DNA from: Paenibacillus jilunlii
Lineage (GTDB): Bacteria > Bacillota > Bacilli > Paenibacillales > Paenibacillaceae
Assembly: GCF_900102965.1 (NCBI RefSeq)
Contig: NZ_FNGM01000032.1
Coordinates: 1-56,115 of the forward strand
Direction of reading: 5' to 3'
DNA length: 56,115 bases
How positions within the stretch are numbered: the first letter of the stretch is position 1; each line of letters opens with the position of its first letter. The translations under genes and the position numbers were made by a program. The notes below the pieces were generated by a model. It saw only the letters and a program-made list of their open reading frames with translations, did no database searches and had not been told where the DNA came from. Below, piece by piece: positions 50,417 to 56,115 of this stretch.

Positions 50417-50935
50417 ATGCAGCTTAGGCAAATGGCCGCAGCATTCTTATTTAATGAGCGCAGGGAAGTGTTGTTTCTGCAAAAGAAACCCACCAGTGCG
50501 TTTCTTCCCGGACTGCTTGTTCCCATCGGAGGACATATGGAGAGCAGTGAGATCGGCGATCCGAAGCGGGCCTGCCTTAGGGAGATTCAAGAAGAGACGG
50601 GGCTGGGGGAACACGCGCTTGCCGGGTTGGAACTCCGGTACATCGTGCACAGAATGAAGGATGAGCGGGAGATACGCATTCAATATATTTTCACAGGAGA
50701 GGCAGCGGCAGGCAGCGAACTGGTGGAGAGTGAAGAAGGACGGCTGCTCTGGGTAGACTGCAGCACCATATCCAGCCAGCATGCCTCAGCCTCTACTGAA
50801 GAGGTCATGCGGCACTTCCTTGAGACCGGAATACATAATCACAAAACTTACATTGGCACCATGCACGGTATGCAGGGACAAGCTGCCATGAACTGGGCGG
50901 TGCTGGAGGATTGGGAAAGCAGGGTGAGTCTATGA
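50417..50935 (+). CDS. Nudix hydrolase
   Basis: A 172-residue Nudix protein. The box is GGHMESSEIGDPKRACLREI then QEETGLGE, slightly longer than usual between the first Gly and the Glu. The N-terminal part (MQLRQMAAAFLFNERREVLF) and KDEREIRIQYIFTGEA are typical of the MutT-like group acting on nucleotides or sugar nucleotides. ATG 50417 follows AAAGGAAGTGAC. The last four nucleotides overlap the start of tagA (ATGA), so the two are co-translated, which is unusual company for a Nudix gene. The substrate is unknown. Confidence 0.92.
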   Translation: MQLRQMAAAFLFNERREVLFLQKKPTSAFLPGLLVPIGGHMESSEIGDPKRACLREIQEETGLGEHALAGLELRYIVHRMKDEREIRIQYIFTGEAAAGSELVESEEGRLLWVDCSTISSQHASASTEEVMRHFLETGIHNHKTYIGTMHGMQGQAAMNWAVLEDWESRVSL

Positions 50936-51681
50936 ACGGAACGGTGAGCATTTTAGGTGTGCCATTTTCCAAGCTGACGCTTGAAGAGACGACACTTCAT
51001 TTAGCTGAACAAATCGAGAACAAGCGGGACAAGCTGTTTCATCTGATCACGGCCAATCCGGAAATAACGCTCGCAAGCCAAACGGATGAGCTGCTGCAGC
51101 GCATTATCCAATCAGCGGATATGATTGTTCCGGATGGAATCGGCATTGTATTGGCGGCGAAAAGACAAGGTAATCCCATCCCCGAAAGAGTTACGGGATA
51201 TGATCTTCTGCTGAAATTATTGGAGCAGGGGAATGAGCGGAGCTGGAGCTTTTATTTTTTGGGTACAGATGAAGAAACCAGCAGGCAAGCGGTGGCAAAA
51301 ATCACGCACAGCTACCCGAGAGTCAGGATTGCCGGCAGGCATCATGGATTTTTTGACGCAGCAGAGGAAACAGAGATCATCGCTGACATTCAACAGCCCA
51401 AGCCGGACATTCTCATTCTAGCCATGGGTGCTCCCTATTCGGATAAATGGTTTCACAAGCATAAAGGTGAGCTTGCCGGAGTTAAGCTGGTTTTTGGCGT
51501 AGGGGGCAGTCTGGATGTGATTTCGGGAAAAGTAAAGCCCACGCCGCCTGTGTGGAAAAAGCTTAACCTGGAGTGGGCGCACCGTTTGCTGTTTTCTCCC
51601 GTTGCCAAGGGACAGAAATCGCGCTGGCGCAGACAATCCGCGCTGCCGAAATTTGTATACCGGACGATGATCCGGAGATAA
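50932..51681 (+). CDS. tagA: TagA/WecG-family glycosyltransferase
   Basis: A 249-residue enzyme that transfers N-acetylmannosamine (or a related amino sugar) from UDP to undecaprenyl-diphosphate-GlcNAc, the committed step of teichoic acid linkage-unit synthesis at the inner face of the membrane. Family motifs are LITANPEITLAS with T40, VPDGIGIVLAAK with the catalytic D68, and VTGYDLL. The C-terminal basic tail (RWRRQSALPKFVYRTMIRR) fits membrane attachment. It starts at ATG 50932 inside the Nudix stop codon. GNAT genes follow; no other teichoic-acid genes are near. A WecG-like exopolysaccharide role is an alternative. Confidence 0.93.
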   Translation: MNGTVSILGVPFSKLTLEETTLHLAEQIENKRDKLFHLITANPEITLASQTDELLQRIIQSADMIVPDGIGIVLAAKRQGNPIPERVTGYDLLLKLLEQGNERSWSFYFLGTDEETSRQAVAKITHSYPRVRIAGRHHGFFDAAEETEIIADIQQPKPDILILAMGAPYSDKWFHKHKGELAGVKLVFGVGGSLDVISGKVKPTPPVWKKLNLEWAHRLLFSPVAKGQKSRWRRQSALPKFVYRTMIRR

Positions 51682-51703
51682 TCCAGAAGTAGTGGAGGAC
51701 AAG

Positions 51704-52555
51704 ATGGAGAAAGAGGAAAACAATAAAATATTGCGGCTCATTTCGCTAATTTCAACTGGAGCAGTTGATTTTGTCAGGACTGCTTTTGCCAAACAAAGGG
51801 TAACGGTTGTGTACTATGAAGAATCCGGGGACAATCAGGGCGTGTTTTGTTTGGCAGAGGATGACGATTGCGTTATAGCTTTCACTGTTTTTAATCAAAT
51901 AGCCCGGATCGGTTCATTATTATGGGTTATAGAGAATAGTATGAAGCCTTACCTGGAAGCGCATGAGTGCAGAGAATTGTGCTTTAATGTATATGGTGCA
52001 AATAGGGATATTATTGAATTTGTAAGATCCCTTGGTTTTGTCTCAGATATGGAAGGGTATCAGCTCATGTATGACTGTGGCTCGCAGATTTCCTTGGACG
52101 AACAGTCTGAATTACGGGAACGGGAGTTCACGCCGGATATGCTGGAGTCGTTTATTGAATTATTTGACGGAGCATATTATTCATTAAATCAAGACAATGG
52201 CTGGGAAGTAGATCGATACCGGAACAACCCGGATACCTTTATGAGGACACTTACCGGATACGGATCGGCTGGAGGGGTGCAATCATTTTGGCTGCACGAT
52301 CAATTAGTGGGTGCATGTATTTCAGAAGGACAATTTATCCGCGATGTCGTTGTAGCTCCACAATATCAGAATTGCGGGTATGGGCGAACCATTTTGCAAA
52401 GCTGTGTTAAACGCATGAGCGGCTTGTATGCCAAGGGACATATCTATCTGCGGGTGGCTGGGAGCAACATAGGGGCCAAACGGTTCTACGAAAGAAATCA
52501 TTTCGTTGAATGCGGCTTTTTTGCTGAGCATACCTACCCACGTCCAGACCGCTAA
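51704..52555 (+). CDS. GNAT-family acetyltransferase
   Basis: A 283-residue protein with a GNAT fold in its C-terminal half. The acetyl-CoA motif A is RDVVVAPQYQNCGYGRTILQ (the Q/RxxGxG/A pattern as QNCGYG), followed by IYLRVAGSNIGAKRFYERNH. The N-terminal about 140 residues (ENNKILRLISLISTGAVDFV onward) contain a second, degenerate GNAT-like segment (YGANRDIIEFVRSLGF), so it may be a tandem GNAT protein. ATG 51704 follows TGGAGGAC; a GTG at 51692 is in frame but unlikely. It lies 22 nt after tagA and may be in the same transcript. The substrate is unknown. Confidence 0.88.
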   Translation: MEKEENNKILRLISLISTGAVDFVRTAFAKQRVTVVYYEESGDNQGVFCLAEDDDCVIAFTVFNQIARIGSLLWVIENSMKPYLEAHECRELCFNVYGANRDIIEFVRSLGFVSDMEGYQLMYDCGSQISLDEQSELREREFTPDMLESFIELFDGAYYSLNQDNGWEVDRYRNNPDTFMRTLTGYGSAGGVQSFWLHDQLVGACISEGQFIRDVVVAPQYQNCGYGRTILQSCVKRMSGLYAKGHIYLRVAGSNIGAKRFYERNHFVECGFFAEHTYPRPDR

Positions 52556-52680
52556 AGGCTCTATATGTACACTCGGCGAATTGGCTGTCAAACCTGTTGA
52601 ACCTTCCGCTTAAGGAAGTCTGCAGTCTTGCTGTCAAATCGTTTTGACAAATCCATGAAGACAGTGAAGGAGGATGCCTG

Positions 52681-53169
52681 ATGATTCGATTGTGCGGGAA
52701 AAAGGATGAGGAAAGCATGTACCAGATTATCAACGATGCCGCTAAGGCATACCAGGGTGTCATTCCGGCGGACCGGTATCATGAGCCGTACATGAGCCGG
52801 GATGAACTTGTTCACGAAATTCAGAATGGGGTCGTCTTTTGGGGATTTGAAGACAATGGGGAACTGTGTGGTGTGATGGGGATTCAGGATAAAGGCGAGG
52901 TGTCTCTAATCAGACATGCCTATGTCCGAACGGCTCAGCGCCAAGGCGGGATTGGAAGCAAGCTGCTAAAGCACATCATAGAACGTACAAGCAAACCAGT
53001 CCTGATCGGCACATGGGAAGCGGCAAATTGGGCCATCTCCTTTTACATCAAAAACGGCTTCAGGCTGGTACCTGCCGGCGAGAAACGAAACTTGCTCAGC
53101 AAATACTGGAACATCCCGGAACGGCAGATAGAAACGTCAGTAGTTCTTAGTAACCTGGGGGCCGGGTAA
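52681..53169 (+). CDS. GNAT-family acetyltransferase
   Basis: A 162-residue single-domain GNAT protein. Motif A is HAYVRTAQRQGGIGSKLLKH (QRQGGIG binds the pyrophosphate of acetyl-CoA), and AANWAISFYIKNGFRLVP is motif B. The start at ATG 52681 follows AAGGAGG at 8 nt. It lies 125 nt after the larger GNAT gene and ends before a short hairpin. The acceptor substrate cannot be told. The C-terminal tail (NIPERQIETSVVLSN) resembles small GNATs with loosely defined roles. Confidence 0.93.
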   Translation: MIRLCGKKDEESMYQIINDAAKAYQGVIPADRYHEPYMSRDELVHEIQNGVVFWGFEDNGELCGVMGIQDKGEVSLIRHAYVRTAQRQGGIGSKLLKHIIERTSKPVLIGTWEAANWAISFYIKNGFRLVPAGEKRNLLSKYWNIPERQIETSVVLSNLGAG

Positions 53170-53309
53170 GAGGATATATAGGCCTGCTGGGTATGCTTCC
53201 GTACAGGTTCGTCTTTCCGGTTCCACAACCCATAGCCCAGATCCCATCGTTCTTGAAAATGTTATGAGGAAGTGTAACTGAACTTTAGATTAGATGTATA
53301 AAAGAGAGG

Positions 53310-53335
53310 GGGTGTCCCAAACGGGATGCCCTTTT
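53310..53335. terminator. Hairpin between GNAT and MFS genes
   Basis: GGGTGTCCC (53310-53318) pairs with GGGATGCCC (53323-53331) with two wobbles, loop aaac, followed by four T. It lies between convergent genes. Confidence 0.6.
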
Positions 53336-53359
53336 GCCGTGCCGTGAAGTGTAGGAATG

Positions 53360-54577
53360 CTATCTGGAATCCTTGCGGATCCTGGAAGAACAGAGTGCAA
53401 AAACAAGCGCCAGGACACTGACGAGCGCGCCCAGCAGGCACACCCCATTCCATCCTGCGTAACTGTAGACCTGGGTGGAGGCGATAGAGCCGGAGGCGCT
53501 GCCCAGAGAATAGAAAATCATATAACCGGCAGTAAGTCTGCTGCGTGCTTCGGGCTGTACTTTGAAGATCAGGCTCTGGTTGGTGACATGTACGGCTTGT
53601 ACCGCCAGATCCAGGACGATAATACCTATGGCTAAAGCAAAAAGCGAATGCTCCGCGCGGCTGATCGGCAGCCAGGACAACAGCAGGAGACTTAGGGCGA
53701 TGACGGTGGTGTGCCGGCTGAAGCCCCGATCCGCAAGCCGTCCTGCCTTGGCTGCGGCTAAGGCTCCGGCGGCCCCGGCCAGGCCGAACGCTCCGATAGC
53801 GGTATGCGAAAGTGAATAAGGCGGTGCACTGAGGGGCAGCACCAGTGAAGTCCATAATATGCTGAAAGCCGTGAAAATTAAGAAAGCGAGAACGGCGCGC
53901 ACCCGCAATATTCGCTCATGGGCGAACAACAGGAACACGGAATGAATCAGATTTAGGTAAGACAAGGATTTCTTGGCGGTCTCCACAGAAGGAAGTACTC
54001 TGTACAAAGCCGCAGCCATAAGCAGTGTCATTCCCGCAGATGCCAGATATACAGACCGCCAACCCGCCACATCCGCCAAAAAACCCGCAAAAGTCCGCGC
54101 AAGCAGAATCCCTATCACGATTCCGCTGGTCACCAGACCAACCATCCGCCCCCGCTCAGCGGGAGAGGCGAGACTCGCCGCGAACGCTACAAGTGTCTGT
54201 GCGGCGACGGCGAGTAATCCTACCCCGGCTATGCCTATGGACAGCATAATTCCGCTTGAGGCAGTCCCGACTATTAAAAGAGCCAAGACGGATAATAGCA
54301 TCTGTCCGGTGATTAAGCGGCGCCGGTTCAGCAAATCGCCAAGCGGAACCAAGAGCAGCAGCCCTGCCGCATAACAGACTTGAGTAAGCGTGATGATAAT
54401 GCCAACCGCAGAATGCCGGATACCGAACTCTGCGGCGATGGCATCCAGTAAAGGCTGGGCGAAATAGATGTTGGCGACGGAAAGCCCGCTGGCGACTGCA
54501 AACAAGAGGGCGGTCTTTCGCGAAAGTGAAGGGGTCAATGGTGAGCTGTGTTTCTCTTGGACCTTCTCCATGGGCAC
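53360..54577 (-). CDS. MFS efflux transporter
   Basis: A 405-residue major facilitator with about 12 membrane helices. The N-terminal helix and A-motif region are visible (LLFAVASGLSVANIYFAQPL, LLLVPLGDLLNRRRLITGQM). The FAQPLL sequence is typical of the YgaY/YdhP-like drug or metabolite efflux group. The start is GTG 54577, supported by AGGAG 8 nt upstream; ATG 54571 would be 14 nt away. It is divergent from the TetR gene, and both promoters carry the same operator palindrome, so it is a TetR-repressed pump. Substrates are unknown. Confidence 0.93.
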   Translation of the reverse strand: MPMEKVQEKHSSPLTPSLSRKTALLFAVASGLSVANIYFAQPLLDAIAAEFGIRHSAVGIIITLTQVCYAAGLLLLVPLGDLLNRRRLITGQMLLSVLALLIVGTASSGIMLSIGIAGVGLLAVAAQTLVAFAASLASPAERGRMVGLVTSGIVIGILLARTFAGFLADVAGWRSVYLASAGMTLLMAAALYRVLPSVETAKKSLSYLNLIHSVFLLFAHERILRVRAVLAFLIFTAFSILWTSLVLPLSAPPYSLSHTAIGAFGLAGAAGALAAAKAGRLADRGFSRHTTVIALSLLLLSWLPISRAEHSLFALAIGIIVLDLAVQAVHVTNQSLIFKVQPEARSRLTAGYMIFYSLGSASGSIASTQVYSYAGWNGVCLLGALVSVLALVFALCSSRIRKDSR

Positions 54578-54621
54578 TGGTTCAACTCCTAAATAAGTAT
54601 TGTGAGGTTACTGAGGTAATA

Positions 54622-54639
54622 ACATACTGATTGGTATGT
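54622..54639. promoter_or_regulatory. TetR operator 1 in the MFS leader
   Basis: ACATAC-tgattg-GTATGT is a perfect 6-bp inverted repeat placed just downstream of the predicted MFS transcription start. It nearly repeats at 54754-54771. Confidence 0.75.
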
Positions 54640-54653
54640 AACTAGTCCCGATT

Positions 54654-54683
54654 AATATAACCTCGACAAATAAAGAATGTCAA
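54654..54683 (-). promoter_or_regulatory. Promoter of the MFS gene
   Basis: On the minus strand TTGACA (54683-54678) and TATATT (54659-54654) are separated by 18 nt. The start codon lies about 77 nt downstream, with operator 1 in between. Confidence 0.7.
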
Positions 54684-54720
54684 TATCCAGCCATGAATAA
54701 AAGACATATGGGCATAACAA

Positions 54721-54749
54721 TTGACAGTTCCCACTTAAAAAATTAGAAT
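54721..54749 (+). promoter_or_regulatory. Promoter of the TetR gene
   Basis: TTGACA (54721-54726) and TAGAAT (54744-54749) have an ideal 17-nt spacer. Operator 2 lies 5 nt after the -10 box, indicating autorepression. Confidence 0.85.
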
Positions 54750-54753
54750 AGTA

Positions 54754-54771
54754 ACATACCGATAGATATGT
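54754..54771. promoter_or_regulatory. TetR operator 2 at the repressor promoter
   Basis: ACATAC-cgatag-ATATGT matches operator 1 with one arm mismatch. It covers the predicted transcription start of the TetR gene. Confidence 0.72.
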
Positions 54772-54785
54772 AAAGGGGTAAAGTT

Positions 54786-55376
54786 ATGGTGCGGCCACGT
54801 GGGTTCGACGAAGAGAAGGCGCTGCATGCTGCCATGCAGATCTTTTGGGAAAAAGGCTATGAAGCGACCTCGCTAAGCGATCTGACTGCAGCAATGGGCA
54901 TTCAGCGGCCAAGCATATATTCAGCTTTCGGGGACAAGATTGGTTTGTTTGAAGCTGCCTTGCGAATGTATACCAAATCCCATGCGGCCAGTGTGCGGGC
55001 CAGTCTTCAGAAGAAGGCTTCGGTGAAGATGGCTTTCCGTGCTTTTTTTGAACATTTGGTGGAGGAAGAGTACAGGGAGGAAGGATCGAATAAAGGCTGC
55101 TTCTGCATCAACACAATGGTGGAGCTATCACCGCATGATCCGAAGTTTGAGATACTGACCAGAGAACATCAGATGTATCTTGCCGTGATTTTTCAGGAAA
55201 CGCTTGAACGGGGGATGCGGTCAGGGGAGCTCGGTGCCGGTACGGATGCCAAAGGGCTGGCCCAGTCGCTGGTCATTGCACTGATTGGGCTAACTGTAAT
55301 GATGAAATGCCGCCCTGAGCGGAATTTTGTGGATCAGGCTGTACATTCGATGCTGAGCAGTAATGGCTTGTATTAA
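54786..55376 (+). CDS. TetR/AcrR-family repressor of the MFS pump
   Basis: A 196-residue repressor. The N-terminal helix-turn-helix is visible (FDEEKALHAAMQIFWEKGYE, LTAAMGIQRPSIYSAFGDKI). The rest is a helical ligand-binding domain with a notable CFCINTMVEL segment. The subgroup with PSIYSAFGDK resembles the AcrR/ComR-like regulators that respond to reactive compounds, and the two cysteines could take part, but that is inference. ATG 54786 follows AAGGGGTAAAG. Matching operators at both divergent promoters support control of itself and the MFS gene. An IS3-type element lies just downstream. Confidence 0.94.
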   Translation: MVRPRGFDEEKALHAAMQIFWEKGYEATSLSDLTAAMGIQRPSIYSAFGDKIGLFEAALRMYTKSHAASVRASLQKKASVKMAFRAFFEHLVEEEYREEGSNKGCFCINTMVELSPHDPKFEILTREHQMYLAVIFQETLERGMRSGELGAGTDAKGLAQSLVIALIGLTVMMKCRPERNFVDQAVHSMLSSNGLY

Positions 55377-55405
55377 GTGTGTAAAAGCAAGAGGGTGTCC
55401 TATGC

Positions 55406-56115
55406 TGAACTGCACCCCGTCAAGTAGACAGTACAAAAAATAAAAGTATTTTAAGCGGCCTTGGTCCTGAATTCAATGGGACTAAGGCCGTTTAGTTTTG
55501 CCTGTAACCGCTCGTTATTGTAAAAGTGAATGTAGGCATCAATATCTTTTTGGAGCTCTTCAAAGGTCCGGTAGGTATGCAAGTAATACTTCTCACATTT
55601 CAGTGTCCCCCAGAAGGATTCCATGGGTCCGTTATCAATGCAGCAGCCCACCCGGGACATGCTTTGCGTTAGTTCTGCCTCGTCCAGCATCTGCTTAAAG
55701 TGCAGAGAGGTATACTGGAAACCACGGTCGCTATGGAGTAAGGATCGGCTCTCTGGTGCTGCCTGCAACGCCAACTCCAGCGTCCTGAAGACTAGCGAAT
55801 TATTATTCGAATGGCCCAGAACGTAAGCAACAATGGACTTGTCATGCAGATCTTTTATTGCACTTAAGTAGGCCTTCTGTCCGTTGCCGTATTTAAATTC
55901 CGTTACATCTGTTACCCATTTTTGGTTTGGTGCCTCCGCCTCGAAGTTGCGGTTCAATACATTCTCTGCCACCTGCTGAGGCGTGGAGCCTACGTACTTC
56001 TTCCTCTTTCTGCGGATGACGGACTGGATGCCTTGAAGCCTCATGAGACGGTATACTCGCTTCGCGTTAATAGCTCTGCCCATTTGTCTGCGCAAATGCA
56101 GGGTCAATTGACGAT
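55406..56115. mobile_element. IS3-family insertion sequence, partial
   Basis: The left end lies near 55406, where TGAACTGCACCCCGTCAAGT looks like an IS3-type terminal inverted repeat. The element continues past the right edge of the window, so the other end, orfA and any target duplication are not visible. It inserted about 30 nt after the TetR gene. Confidence 0.75.
55451..56115 (-). CDS. IS3-family transposase orfB, N-terminus beyond window
   Basis: At least 221 residues of the integrase-type transposase. An HTH_21-like segment (INAKRVYRLMRLQGIQSVIR) is followed by the rve catalytic core. The DDE residues are D in QKWVTDVTEFKYGNG, D in SLLHSDRGFQYTS and E in NGPMESFWGTLKCEKYY. The C-terminal YNNERLQAKLNGLSPIEF is typical of IS3-family OrfB. 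The frame stays open to the last base of the window (HRQLTLHLRRQMG reads through the edge), so the protein is longer than seen; the TTG at 56107 is not its start. It would normally be made by frameshifting from orfA, which is outside. Confidence 0.93.
   Translation of the reverse strand, partial: RQLTLHLRRQMGRAINAKRVYRLMRLQGIQSVIRRKRKKYVGSTPQQVAENVLNRNFEAEAPNQKWVTDVTEFKYGNGQKAYLSAIKDLHDKSIVAYVLGHSNNNSLVFRTLELALQAAPESRSLLHSDRGFQYTSLHFKQMLDEAELTQSMSRVGCCIDNGPMESFWGTLKCEKYYLHTYRTFEELQKDIDAYIHFYNNERLQAKLNGLSPIEFRTKAA

Overview
The window looks like chromosomal DNA of a Paenibacillus-type Firmicute. Evidence: mixed GC content, strong AGGAGG-type ribosome binding sites, YesM/YesN-type two-component genes, several AraC/sugar-hydrolase pairs, a ManR/ManP-like PTS pair, a YjcZ-like micro-gene, TagA, and many hairpin-rich intergenic repeats. 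No rRNA, tRNA or CRISPR array was seen.

Layout. 1-893 holds short palindromic repeats, a decayed adenine deaminase tail and a 90-bp tandem array. 894-3871 carries a membrane protein, a MITE-like hairpin element, a CYTH protein and thrC. 3890-8953 is a PucR-type regulator divergent from an enoate reductase / acetoacetate-decarboxylase-like / SDR operon. 9071-14116 has a Gfo/Idh dehydrogenase with a radical SAM-SPASM protein, a coiled-coil protein and a 708-residue methyltransferase-containing protein. 14778-19692 is an AraC regulator divergent from a GH31 alpha-xylosidase, followed by an SGNH esterase. 20386-27071 is a YesMN two-component system divergent from a sugar ABC transporter. 27585-32189 has LysR, a tail-anchored small protein, and an AraC regulator divergent from a GH42 beta-galactosidase. 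32580-32790 resembles a type I antitoxin RNA. 32968-41047 holds ypsA, yciI, a split amidase, a DUF6612-like lipoprotein, an OmpR-type two-component system and a YceI protein. 41194-48435 carries Nudix, DUF1648, manR-manP, a Gfo/Idh protein and an ADP-ribosylglycohydrolase. 49159-55376 has a broken merR, thyX, Nudix-tagA, two GNATs, and an MFS pump with its TetR repressor. An IS3-family transposase runs off the right edge.

Functional theme: scavenging of plant-type carbohydrates (xylosides, galactosides, oligosaccharides through ABC, and mannose/fructose through PTS), each unit with its own regulator, plus a small reductive/decarboxylative catabolic operon.

Most unusual signal: a set of intergenic elements with the same geometry. 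Four units of about 23 nt are arranged forward-forward-reverse-reverse, 50-52 nt apart, spanning 179-181 nt. Four intact copies share one sequence (14220, 28952, 34157, 48791) and a fifth copy (37176) keeps the geometry with a different core. Every convergent intergenic gap longer than 200 nt in the window contains exactly one. Separate hairpin units (2-70, 34045, 48574-48727) are also spaced 50-51 nt where they are repeated.
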